From the NCBI GenBank assembly GCA_024401295.1, contig JAKSLG010000022.1, positions 1 through 36,977 of the forward strand: 36,977 nucleotides of DNA, in the 5' to 3' direction. Shown here piece by piece: positions 1-7,482 of this stretch (position 1 is its first letter; each line of letters begins with the position of its first letter). This DNA comes from Bacteroidales bacterium (GTDB taxonomy: Bacteria; Bacteroidota; Bacteroidia; Bacteroidales; Marinilabiliaceae). The position numbers and the translations under genes are program-made. The notes under the pieces were generated by a model, which was not told the DNA's origin, made no database searches, and was given only the letters and a program-made list of their open reading frames with translations.

Positions 1-30
1 ACCTTTTTTTTGTGTTAAAGTAAGGAATGT

Positions 31-64
31 GACAAAACAGTGTCGTTTTTGTCGTATATATTTG
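31..64 (+). promoter_or_regulatory. Promoter with inverted repeat upstream of the helicase gene
   Basis: A Bacteroidetes -7 box TATATTTG lies at 57-64, 41 bases before the helicase ATG. No good TTTG box sits 19-21 bases upstream. Instead an imperfect inverted repeat, GACAAAAC (31-38) and GTTTTTGTC (45-53), occupies that place and could be a repressor site. The promoter call rests on the -7 match; the operator reading is inference. Confidence 0.5.
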
Positions 65-104
65 CTAACTTTATGGAAAAGAGAACTGAATTAAAATACA
101 AAAC

Positions 105-2942
105 ATGGAGATTTTGGTTTTTGCGATAATATTGGTTGTTGGTGGGTTTCTTGCTGTAGCGGTGGCAAGGATGCTGAATGACGTTAAGACTTCGGGGATT
201 GAAAGTCAGATTGACAATGCTTTGGAGGAATGGAAGCAGATTTGCAATGTAGATAGGATTTGCACTGATGAAGAGTTGTCGAGCTATGTTAAGAAGCATG
301 AGCCTTTGAGGCTTCAGATGCAGAAGCTGTGCAACAACTTCTTTGTGGGACAGAAGACCATACAGAAAAGAAAGCTCAACAGGTACATGGAGTTGACTGA
401 AGGCGATTTGAAGCCGAAAGCGGAGCTTTCAAACAGGACTCATCGAGAGATTGAGGAAGTGAACAAGAATGCAACGGAGGCAGGAAAGGAATTGATAAGG
501 GATTTGCTGAGACCAGGAGTGAGTCCGAAGGACGACGACTATTTGACTTTTTCGAGAGCCGAGTATTTCAAACAGAAGTGGAACAAACTGTTTGAAACGA
601 TGTCGTTCGTTGAGAAACAAGGATATGCGAATCGCATTACTGCGGAGTATATTGATGATTTAAGACAGTTCAGGGACAGATCTGAGGAAGTCAGAAAGAA
701 GCATAATGAAGAGTTTGTTGAGAAGCAATTGACAATCAACAAAGACTATTTCGAAAATGCGTTGAGCTATCCGCTTGACGAGCAACAGAGAAAGGCGATT
801 GTCGACCTAGAAGATGCGTGCCTGGTGATTAGTGGTGCCGGATGTGGAAAGACATCGACGATGGTCGGCAAAGTGAGGTATCTGACGGAGAGGCGCGAAG
901 TTCCTGCTTCGAAGATTCTTGTGGTGACGTACACACGCAAGGCAGCAGCTGAGTTGTCGAGCAGATTGTGCAATGAGTTTCTAAGCTGTGTAACGTTCCA
1001 TTCGTTGGCCATCAGGATTATTGGTGAGGCGACTGGCAAGAAGCCGACAATTGCCCCTGCTGACGTGATGCTAAACTCGTTCTATTTCAACCTTGGGAGA
1101 CCAGAGTACAGGAGGGATGTTGTGTGGTATGTGGAGAACTATATGTCGGGGATGAAGGATGGTTTTGAATATGAGACGGCAAGCGAATATTACAAGGATA
1201 GGCAAAAGTATGGCGTGCAAGCCAACTATCGAGATATGGATGGAAACATCATATTCACGAAGAGCGAGGAAGAGAAGAAAATCTGCAATTTCCTCACTCA
1301 CATGGGAGTGCAATTCAGATATGAGGAGAAATACGAATATGATGTGAAAGACATTGAACATCATCAGTATAAGCCAGACTTTACAATCTATTACAAGGAT
1401 AGCGAAGGAAATCAACGCAAGGTGTATTACGAGCATTTTGGCATAAACGAAAATGGAGAAGTGCCAAAGTGGTTCGGAGACGGCAAGGAAGGTGGCTGGA
1501 GAGAAGCCAACAGAGTGTATAATCAGGGAATCGTATGGAAGAAGGGTTTGCACGAATCACGTGGCACGACATTGGTATATACGACGAGTGCTGATTTTCA
1601 CAGTGGGAAAATCGAACGTCGTCTAAAGTATTTCTTGGAAGCAGCTGGTGTGCCAACTAGAGAGGTGGAGCCTGATGAGTTGTATAAGAAAATGGTGGAG
1701 CGAAACAAGTCACTGGAAAGGACAATCATGCAGACTTGTACGTCGTTCATCTACCTTGCCAAAGCAAACAGAAAGAGCCTCGGCGAGATAATCAAAGACA
1801 ACATAAATGACACTCGAAACTCGTTCGTGCTTCAGAAGATCATTAAGCCTGTTCACGACGAATATTGCAAGAGATTGCAAGAAAGAGACGAAATAGACTT
1901 TACAGATTCAATCCTGCAAGCTGCGGAGCTGTGCCAACGTGGTTTGTGGAAGTCATATGAGTATATCCTGGTTGACGAGTTCCAAGATATTTCAGTTGAT
2001 AGGTATGAGTTCCTGAAGGCGTTGCGTGGTACATATCCAATGGCGAGACTGTTCTGTGTGGGCGACGACTGGCAATCTATTTACAGATTCAACGGAAGTG
2101 ATGTGTCGTTGTTTACTGAGTTCAGTAAATATTTCGGCTTCACTGACACATGCCGAATTGAAACAACATATCGTTTTGGACAGCCAGCAATACAGGCATC
2201 TTCTGACTTTGTGCAGAAAAACCCTGTGCAGTTGAGAAAGGAAATCAGACCGACGGCACCTCATATCGTGTATGACGTACATGGTGAAATCCTTCAAAAG
2301 ATTGAGAGGGAAACAAAGATTGACTTTTTCGAATACGACGCGAGACAGAATAATTTGAGAGGTATAATGGAGCCTCTCATAAATCGAATAGACGCAAATG
2401 ACTCTATCTGCATTCTAGGCAGATATTCATTTGATGTTGATGCGTTGGGATGTGTAGAAGACAGGAGTCTGGAGTATGATGCAAAGCAAGACACGTGGTA
2501 TGTAAACATTGCCAATAGAAAAATAAAGTTCCTGACGGTTCACGCGGCCAAAGGCCTAGAAGCTCAACATGTGTTCTTGATCAATTGCAACAGTGGGTTG
2601 AGTGGATTCCCTTCTTTGATGGCGGATGATCCAGTACAAAGTCTGGTTCTCAGCCAAGCAGATGAATATGAACACGGAGAAGAGCGACGTGTTTTCTATG
2701 TTGCGATTACAAGAGCAAAGAAACATACGTACATATTGTACGATGGCAGAAACCCTTCTCCGTTTGTCAAGGAAATGAATGATGCAATAAAGTATGCAGG
2801 CCATGAGCATTGTCCTGTATGCAGGGAAGGATATAAGATTTTATTCAGAAGTGGAGTAGCTAAAAACGGCAGTCGATACAAGGTGATGAACTGCTCTAAC
2901 TGGAATGTTGGATGCACATACAACGAAACAGTATTTGAATAA
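105..2942 (+). CDS. Membrane-anchored UvrD/HelD-like superfamily 1 DNA helicase
   Basis: ATP-driven SF1A DNA helicase/translocase. Residues about 3-22 are a single hydrophobic segment, followed by about 200 highly charged residues, so the protein is probably tethered to the inner membrane. Walker A SGAGCGKTS lies near residue 244, motif Ia TYTRKAAAEL near 275, motif II VDEFQDIS near 622, motif III GDDWQSIYRF near 652, motif V HAAKGLE near 812 and motif VI VAITRAK near 863. Between Ia and II (about 385-535) is an insert with KPDF and then YYEHFG. It resembles a PD-(D/E)XK nuclease core with EHF where ExK is expected, so it may be inactive. Residues 903-935 form a CPVC...C...C topoisomerase-type zinc ribbon. 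The gene is monocistronic, with its own promoter and terminator. Whether it belongs to the integrative element on its right cannot be decided here. E. coli HelD is the nearest well-known relative; a repair or defence role is inference. Confidence 0.88.
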   Translation: MEILVFAIILVVGGFLAVAVARMLNDVKTSGIESQIDNALEEWKQICNVDRICTDEELSSYVKKHEPLRLQMQKLCNNFFVGQKTIQKRKLNRYMELTEGDLKPKAELSNRTHREIEEVNKNATEAGKELIRDLLRPGVSPKDDDYLTFSRAEYFKQKWNKLFETMSFVEKQGYANRITAEYIDDLRQFRDRSEEVRKKHNEEFVEKQLTINKDYFENALSYPLDEQQRKAIVDLEDACLVISGAGCGKTSTMVGKVRYLTERREVPASKILVVTYTRKAAAELSSRLCNEFLSCVTFHSLAIRIIGEATGKKPTIAPADVMLNSFYFNLGRPEYRRDVVWYVENYMSGMKDGFEYETASEYYKDRQKYGVQANYRDMDGNIIFTKSEEEKKICNFLTHMGVQFRYEEKYEYDVKDIEHHQYKPDFTIYYKDSEGNQRKVYYEHFGINENGEVPKWFGDGKEGGWREANRVYNQGIVWKKGLHESRGTTLVYTTSADFHSGKIERRLKYFLEAAGVPTREVEPDELYKKMVERNKSLERTIMQTCTSFIYLAKANRKSLGEIIKDNINDTRNSFVLQKIIKPVHDEYCKRLQERDEIDFTDSILQAAELCQRGLWKSYEYILVDEFQDISVDRYEFLKALRGTYPMARLFCVGDDWQSIYRFNGSDVSLFTEFSKYFGFTDTCRIETTYRFGQPAIQASSDFVQKNPVQLRKEIRPTAPHIVYDVHGEILQKIERETKIDFFEYDARQNNLRGIMEPLINRIDANDSICILGRYSFDVDALGCVEDRSLEYDAKQDTWYVNIANRKIKFLTVHAAKGLEAQHVFLINCNSGLSGFPSLMADDPVQSLVLSQADEYEHGEERRVFYVAITRAKKHTYILYDGRNPSPFVKEMNDAIKYAGHEHCPVCREGYKILFRSGVAKNGSRYKVMNCSNWNVGCTYNETVFE

Positions 2943-2965
2943 CGGAAGCATCTGGAATAAACCCA

Positions 2966-3006
2966 AACGAGCCGACAATCGGAAGACTGTTGGCTCGTTG
3001 CTTTTT
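2966..3006 (+). terminator. Rho-independent terminator of the helicase gene
   Basis: A 12-bp stem (2966-2977 with 2988-2999, one G-T pair) with a 10-base loop is followed by GCTTTTTA. It begins 24 bases after the helicase stop codon. Confidence 0.85.
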
Positions 3007-3057
3007 ATGGTAGGGAGATTGTTGACGGATCATCAAAGGATGTTCCGGCACAATCGG

Positions 3058-3288
3058 CTAGCATGAGGATGATGGAAGTGTGATGCAATAGAAGTCGGCA
3101 AGGAACTTGACGGCTGATGGTGGAAGAAGTCGAGTGTCGTGAGTGAAGCCGAGTTTTACGAGTTCTTCACGATGAGCCTGAATCCACTTGATCATGGTGC
3201 GACGGCTCACACCTGCAGCACGTGCCAGCTCGTAAGGATACATGGCTGTGAAGACTTGTGTAGATGATGTCTGATTCATAATTCCCAT
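3058..3288 (-). CDS. Small helix-turn-helix protein, DUF4248-like
   Basis: A 76-aa basic protein with one helix-turn-helix: YELARAAGVSRRTMIKWI at about residues 19-36, followed by a conserved hydrophobic C-terminus. Length and pattern match the DUF4248 family of small Bacteroidales DNA-binding proteins, often found beside VirE_N/DUF3987 primase genes, as here. A second in-frame ATG at 3277-3279 gives a 73-aa form. It is divergent from the 159-aa gene, and the space between them holds an inverted repeat that could be its operator. It probably regulates the integrative element. The family assignment is from memory of the pattern; the HTH is directly visible. Confidence 0.65.
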   Translation of the reverse strand: MGIMNQTSSTQVFTAMYPYELARAAGVSRRTMIKWIQAHREELVKLGFTHDTRLLPPSAVKFLADFYCITLPSSSC

Positions 3289-3322
3289 AGATGTTGTTTA
3301 ATGTACGCAAACGCAAATATAT

Positions 3323-3338
3323 GGTCAGTGAGTTGACC
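3323..3338. promoter_or_regulatory. Inverted repeat, possible operator of the HTH gene
   Basis: GGTCA (3323-3327) and TGACC (3334-3338) are perfect 5-bp arms 6 bases apart, 35 bases upstream of the small HTH gene. It is a plausible autoregulatory site. The arms are short enough to arise by chance. Confidence 0.35.
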
Positions 3339-3396
3339 GAATGCCCTATAATGCAACATAATGCGCAATAAAGCAAGAAAATAGAGATATTTCGGT

Positions 3397-3466
3397 GGGC
3401 AAAGGGCTGAAACTGGGAATGGTGTGGGTGATGGGTGCCTGGTGTGACGCTGGTGGTGGGTTGGGG
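3397..3466 (+). other. G-rich, strand-asymmetric tract with seven G-runs
   Basis: Seven runs of three or four G (3397, 3404, 3415, 3426, 3433, 3458, 3463) lie within 70 bases, with G roughly four times as common as C, in an otherwise AT-rich intergenic stretch. This pattern permits G-quadruplex formation on the plus strand. No convincing reading frame covers it. It lies between the divergent HTH gene and the TGCGA boxes at 3530. Confidence 0.5.
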
Positions 3467-3529
3467 TCGGCTGAGGTTAGGAAGATGTAAGGATGATGTT
3501 TGCTATTAGTGTAGTGCAAGAAACAGCAC

Positions 3530-3564
3530 TTTGCGAAGTGCGAATTTTGCGATTTATGCGAATT
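3530..3564 (+). repeat. TGCGA-box repeat, left copy of a 35-bp inverted pair
   Basis: Four TGCGA pentamers spaced 7, 9 and 9 bases apart. The whole 35 bp matches the reverse complement of 7353-7387 at 32 of 35 positions. The pair brackets the 159-aa, excisionase, VirE and primase genes. It could be replication iterons, a partner-protein binding site, or ends of a module. Confidence 0.8.
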
Positions 3565-3613
3565 TTAAATCATTTATATGTGTTGAATTACCGCAAAAAG
3601 AAGTCGAGAGCAG

Positions 3614-3621
3614 TAATTTTG
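3614..3621 (+). promoter_or_regulatory. Possible -7 box for the 159-aa gene
   Basis: TAATTTTG fits the Bacteroidetes TAnnTTTG -7 element and lies 33 bases before the ATG. No clear -33 TTTG is seen at the right distance, so this is tentative. Confidence 0.4.
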
Positions 3622-3654
3622 CAATATCATAAATCAAAAATAAACTAAACATCA

Positions 3655-4134
3655 ATGAGTAGAAAAAGAAAAATTACCACAATGGAGACAAAGGACGATG
3701 TCCTATGTCTCTTTGAACAGGTAGAGAAGACAGATGGAGTGTATGAGAAATACATGATGTTGCTGAAGGCAAGATATGACCTCCTGACAAAGAGTGCAAT
3801 TGAAGCAGGAGATTATGAGTCAGCTCTGGAGTATAAGCAAAAGTTTATCATTGAGGAAGCAGCTGCTTTAGAGAAGTTCGGAACAAAGGAAAGACTTAGT
3901 GTGCAAGAGGTTGTTGAAGTGCTTTTGATGATAATCAAGAAGCATGGTGTTGGTCTGCATAACAACGATATGGCTAAAATTGCACGTTTTATCGGCTTTA
4001 TAACACGTTATTCGCCCGAATCTGTACGAAAATACCTTCGAAATCGCACCCCCGTACCAAATAGTGAAAGGATTTTAACAGTTAACTCATTGTTAAATAC
4101 TTTGGGTTTCAAAGAGTTAGTGAATACCAAGTAA
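3655..4134 (+). CDS. Uncharacterised 159-aa protein of the integrative element
   Basis: I do not recognise a named family with certainty. The N-terminal about 80 residues are charged and helical (many Glu/Lys). The C-terminal half, from LSVQEVVEVLLMIIKK onward, contains a stretch like the C-termini of several Bacteroidales mobile-element proteins: KIARFIGFITRYSPESVRKY, then a short NSLLNTLGF end. There is no signal peptide or membrane segment. It starts just after the TGCGA boxes and is cut off from the excisionase gene by a stem-loop. A DNA-binding or replication-accessory role is possible but only inferred from position. Confidence 0.7.
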   Translation: MSRKRKITTMETKDDVLCLFEQVEKTDGVYEKYMMLLKARYDLLTKSAIEAGDYESALEYKQKFIIEEAAALEKFGTKERLSVQEVVEVLLMIIKKHGVGLHNNDMAKIARFIGFITRYSPESVRKYLRNRTPVPNSERILTVNSLLNTLGFKELVNTK

Positions 4135-4181
4135 TATGGGAAAAGTTTAGCAGTACCAAGGTCGATTTTTCTGTCACTTTG

Positions 4182-4242
4182 TGCCGTTGTAAGGAACAAC
4201 AAAGAAATGTGTTGTTCTGATTACAACGGCATTGTTTTATTT
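4182..4242 (+). terminator. Long stem-loop between the 159-aa gene and the excisionase gene
   Basis: Outer arms of 11 bp (4182-4192 and 4221-4231) and inner arms of 6-7 bp (about 4195-4201 and 4210-4216) stack with small internal bulges. A T-rich run to 4242 follows. It ends 16 bases before the next ATG, so it either terminates the upstream transcript or acts as an attenuator for the downstream operon. Confidence 0.75.
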
Positions 4243-4257
4243 TAATACAGACAGAAA

Positions 4258-4611
4258 ATGACTTTGGAAGATGTATTCTCTTCTATTGACAGAATAGAAG
4301 AAAAGGTGAATGAGACTCTGGAAGTGGTGCAGGACTTGAATGTTTCTGTAGCTCTGCTGGAGAAGGCACAAATGCCTGTTGGCAAGTTGTTGGAAGTGAA
4401 GGAGGCAGCCAATCACATTGGCGTGAACGTGAGGACACTGTATGAGGAGATAAAGGCAAAGAGGTTGCCAGCTGCTCAGATCAATCAGCATGGAAAGTAT
4501 TTCATCAAGGCGGAAGACTTGAAGAAATACATGCTGAACATGAAGGAAGAGAGTGACGACGAGCGACTGAATCGCATCAGGAAGATGCAAGCTCTGAGGA
4601 GAAAGAAGTAA
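4258..4611 (+). CDS. Excisionase-type helix-turn-helix protein
   Basis: A 117-aa DNA-binding protein. The first about 40 residues are a Glu-rich, probably coiled-coil helix (VNETLEVVQDLNVSVALLEK). Residues about 45-95 form a MerR-like winged helix of the excisionase/HTH_17 type: LLEVKEAANHIGVNVRTLY followed by IKAKRLPAAQI and YFIKAEDLKKYM. In integrative elements such proteins direct the integrase toward excision or regulate transfer and replication genes. It is the first gene of a tight run with the VirE-like and primase genes (12-base gap), consistent with co-expression. Xis versus pure regulator cannot be told from sequence. Confidence 0.82.
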   Translation: MTLEDVFSSIDRIEEKVNETLEVVQDLNVSVALLEKAQMPVGKLLEVKEAANHIGVNVRTLYEEIKAKRLPAAQINQHGKYFIKAEDLKKYMLNMKEESDDERLNRIRKMQALRRKK

Positions 4612-4623
4612 AGGAGTGTGGGG

Positions 4624-5607
4624 ATGAACTATCATAAATGGTCTATGATGAGAGAAGAGATATTGATGAAGACTCACAGAGGCTTCGACGTGTATAAGCA
4701 TATCATTTATCTGAGGACTGGCCGAGAAGTGAAGATGATGCCGATAGTGGGAAGACCTGTGAAAGTGCCAAACCCTTGGGACGACGGAAAAGAAAGCCTT
4801 GTGCTGACGATGAGGCCAACGCTGAACAATCATATAACAATGCACCATGACGAAAGCGGAAAGCTGGAGGATGGAAATTGTTTCGACTTTGCACGGAAGC
4901 ATTTTGAGGTGAATGCCGAAAGCGAGTGCAAGGTGATAAATGAATCGATGATGCTCCATGTGGGCGAAGATTATAATGTGAGATTGGGGGCATTTGTGCC
5001 AAAGATACTGGCCAATGATGATTGGGCAATAGAAGATGAGGACGTGAGCCAGAAGCAGTTTTCTTACTTCAAATATCCTGTGTGGAATACCATCCCTTGT
5101 GTGAGTGCTACGCTCTGGCAAGTGTATAGGATGATAAAGGGAGACTTCTACAAATACAGGACTTTGAAACTGAGGGCGACAACGGATGTTGAAGCACGAA
5201 AGGCAATCAAGAATAGTGAGTTTTGCTTCTGCACGTTCTCGGGCGTATTTGCGTACAGGAGTGCTGGCAAGCTCCTGAAGCATAGCGGACTAATCTGCAT
5301 GGACTTTGACCATGTGGAGGATGTTGACAAAGTGAGGGAAACGCTGGTGGCAGATCCATACTTCACGACTGAACTCATGTTCACCTCGCCAAGTGGCGAC
5401 GGTGTGAAGTGGATAATAGATGCGCCGAAGCTGACAGCTGAGAAGCACAGCTATTATGTGGATGCGATATGTAACTACTTGGAAGTTACATACGCACTGC
5501 AAGCCGACAGAGCTGCCAAAGACCTTGCAAGGGCTTGCAATCTTGCTTGGGACCCGGATTGCTATATAAACCCTGCATTGATGAGCCATGGCGAAGAAAG
5601 AGTTTAG
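4624..5607 (+). CDS. VirE_N-domain primase-like protein (BT4734 family)
   Basis: A 327-aa protein. Residues about 190-300 carry the VirE N-terminal/BT4734-type fold, related to the primase-polymerase domains of mobile elements: GLICMDFDHVEDVDKVRE with acidic D-x-D residues, then ELMFTSPSGDGVKWIID. I chose the ATG at 4624 rather than the GTG at 4618 because AAGGAG (4611-4616) is 7 bases from the ATG and only 1 base from the GTG. The end overlaps the next gene by 20 bases, so the two are probably translationally coupled. Together they make a split primase/ATPase that in related elements is one polypeptide. The N-terminal about 180 residues are not assigned. Confidence 0.82.
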   Translation: MNYHKWSMMREEILMKTHRGFDVYKHIIYLRTGREVKMMPIVGRPVKVPNPWDDGKESLVLTMRPTLNNHITMHHDESGKLEDGNCFDFARKHFEVNAESECKVINESMMLHVGEDYNVRLGAFVPKILANDDWAIEDEDVSQKQFSYFKYPVWNTIPCVSATLWQVYRMIKGDFYKYRTLKLRATTDVEARKAIKNSEFCFCTFSGVFAYRSAGKLLKHSGLICMDFDHVEDVDKVRETLVADPYFTTELMFTSPSGDGVKWIIDAPKLTAEKHSYYVDAICNYLEVTYALQADRAAKDLARACNLAWDPDCYINPALMSHGEERV

Positions 5608-7354
5608 ACCAGACGACTGGAAGCCTAAAAGGCAGACCAGGAGTGAGCCCGGATGTCGGGGAAGTGGGGAAGCGTGGGAAAGAGCCGAAGACGTGGTGAA
5701 GCGTATTGAGGCTTTGAGGGTGGACATAACTGCGGACTATAAAGATTGGTTGGGGGTTGGGTTCGCGTTGGCAAGTGAGTTCGGTGAGAGTGGCAGAGCG
5801 TTGTATCATAGAGTCAGTGTATTCTACGCGGGATATAAGGAGCGAGAAACCGACAAACAGTACAACAGTTGCCTAAAGTCGAACGGCAACGGCGTGACGA
5901 TAGCAACATTCTTTGAGCTTGCGAAAAGAGCTGGCGTTTCGATAACGAAGTTCGAGAAAGCCGATAGCCGATACTATGTGAGGCCAAAGAAGCCGATCGC
6001 TCGATCTGCGAAGCAGCTTGAGCAGACGGATGATGAGGAAGAAGAAGAGTCGATGACGATAGTCAGAGAACTAAAGACGGATTTGCCTCCGTTGCTCAAA
6101 ACGGTCGTTTCTTACGCTCATAGCGATGCGGATGCAGATTTACTCATGCTCGGAACGATAGCGGTTGTATCGGCTTGTATGCCCCATGTTTCGGGCGTTT
6201 ACTTCACTCGCAAGCAGTATCCAAACTTGTTTTTGTTCGTGTCGGCTCCAGCAGCTTCGGGAAAAGGTAGATTAGGATTGTGCCGAAGGCTTGTGGACCC
6301 GATACACCGCGAAAAGAAGACTTTGAGTGACCAGGAGTGGAAGGTGTATAAGACGCAAATGGATGCTTACAGGAGTTCGCAAATGAAAGACGGAATAGAG
6401 CCACCTGTGGAGCCTCCTCAACGGATGTTGATCATTCCTGGTAATGCGAGTGCTACGAGCATGTTCCAGATATTGTCGGAGAATGATGAGCGTGGGCTCA
6501 TCTTCGAGACAGAAGGCGACACACTTGCACAGACATTCAAGACGGAGCACGGCAATTATTCGGACGGCTTTAGAAAGGCGTTCGAACATGAGCCGATAAG
6601 CTACGTCAGGCGAAAGAACAGGGAGCATGTTGAGGTAAGAGAGCCACGATTGTCGGCCGTGCTGAGCGGTACACCAAGGCAAGTGAGTGCGTTGATTCCA
6701 GACTCGGAAAACGGGCTTTTCTCGCGGTTCTTGTACTACACTATGCCAATAGAGTCGGAGTGGAAAGATGTCTTTGCAGACTCCGACGATAATAACATGG
6801 ATGTGCAGTTTCAGATATTAGGCTCGAAGCTGTTGAAGCTGTATCACTTCTTGGAACAGACGCAAGACATGAAATTCAAGCTCACGAAAGAGCAAGGCGT
6901 TCATTTCAATGTGCTGTTCAAAGGCATACTTGAAGAATACAAGTTGACGTATGATCATGCGATGGATAGCTACGTCAAGCGGCTTGCAGCGATGACGTTT
7001 AGAATGGCTATGGTGCTGACGGTGATGAGGATGATGGAAGGCCCTGCGTATGTGCCAGTGCTGGAGTGTTGCGATGATGATTATATGACGTGTGTGAGCG
7101 TAGCTCAAAAGATTCTCCTACATGCTGAAAAGGTGTTTGTGCAGCTGGAGCCAGCGACAGCGATAAGCATAAAGAACACAATTGCTTTGGAGATCGTTGA
7201 AGGCTTGCCGGAAACGTTCACCAGAAAGCAATTTATTGAGGCTTGTGAAAGCCGTGGTATAAGAGAGCCAACGGCGAAACGATATATCACAAACTTGAAG
7301 CAGAGTGAAACGATTGCGAAAGTGGCTTGTGCGACTTTCAAGCGATTGCGATAA
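5588..7354 (+). CDS. PriCT-2/DUF3987 primase-associated helicase/ATPase
   Basis: A 588-aa replication protein. Residues about 30-120 form a PriCT-2 module (VKRIEALRVDITADYKDWLG to SCLKSNGNGVTIATFFELAK). Residues about 155-520 form a DUF3987 domain, a P-loop ATPase fold: LFVSAPAASGKGRL as Walker A near 219, GLIFETEGDTL as Walker B near 305, then conserved VLSGTPRQVSALI and NGLFSRFLYY. The C-terminal about 60 residues look like a winged helix (TFTRKQFIEACESRGIREPT). It likely primes and unwinds the element's own DNA. It overlaps the VirE-like gene and stops exactly where the right TGCGA repeat begins. A complete reading frame with intact motifs argues that it is functional. Confidence 0.85.
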   Translation: MAKKEFRPDDWKPKRQTRSEPGCRGSGEAWERAEDVVKRIEALRVDITADYKDWLGVGFALASEFGESGRALYHRVSVFYAGYKERETDKQYNSCLKSNGNGVTIATFFELAKRAGVSITKFEKADSRYYVRPKKPIARSAKQLEQTDDEEEEESMTIVRELKTDLPPLLKTVVSYAHSDADADLLMLGTIAVVSACMPHVSGVYFTRKQYPNLFLFVSAPAASGKGRLGLCRRLVDPIHREKKTLSDQEWKVYKTQMDAYRSSQMKDGIEPPVEPPQRMLIIPGNASATSMFQILSENDERGLIFETEGDTLAQTFKTEHGNYSDGFRKAFEHEPISYVRRKNREHVEVREPRLSAVLSGTPRQVSALIPDSENGLFSRFLYYTMPIESEWKDVFADSDDNNMDVQFQILGSKLLKLYHFLEQTQDMKFKLTKEQGVHFNVLFKGILEEYKLTYDHAMDSYVKRLAAMTFRMAMVLTVMRMMEGPAYVPVLECCDDDYMTCVSVAQKILLHAEKVFVQLEPATAISIKNTIALEIVEGLPETFTRKQFIEACESRGIREPTAKRYITNLKQSETIAKVACATFKRLR

Positions 7355-7387
7355 TTCGCAAAAATCGCAAAAATCGCAGTTCGCAAA
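7353..7387 (-). repeat. TGCGA-box repeat, right copy of the 35-bp inverted pair
   Basis: This is the reverse-complement copy of 3530-3564 (32/35 identical). It starts inside the stop codon of the DUF3987 gene, and extra CGAT/TGCGA motifs precede it inside the coding end (about 7330-7350). See the left copy for interpretation. Confidence 0.8.
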
Positions 7388-7439
7388 TGAAAAGAAAACT
7401 GAGCGTCAACGGACGCCCAGGGAAATGGATAGAAGGAAA

Positions 7440-7482
7440 GACCTCCGCACACTTGAAAACTGTGCGGAGGTCGTTTGTTTTA
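7440..7482. terminator. Bidirectional terminator between primase and integrase genes
   Basis: A perfect 12-bp stem (7440-7451 with 7461-7472) with a 9-base loop, then GTTTGTTTTA on the plus side. It separates the convergent DUF3987 and integrase genes, whose stop codons lie at 7352-7354 and 7480-7482. Confidence 0.85.

Noticed and set aside
1071-1553. A 160-residue minus-strand frame inside the helicase gene
   Set aside because: Shadow frame: hydrophobic antisense translation of the helicase insert without any promoter or recognisable domain.
4237-5283. A 348-residue minus-strand open frame
   Set aside because: It lies opposite the excisionase and VirE-like genes, is rich in His/Leu/Ser as typical for antisense frames, and shows no domain. 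The plus-strand genes have clear motifs and operon spacing.
4624-7354. The VirE-like and DUF3987 genes as one gene broken by a frameshift
   Set aside because: The 20-base overlap, an ATG at a sensible place for the second gene, and intact motifs on both sides fit a natural two-gene arrangement. A frameshift cannot be excluded but is not needed.
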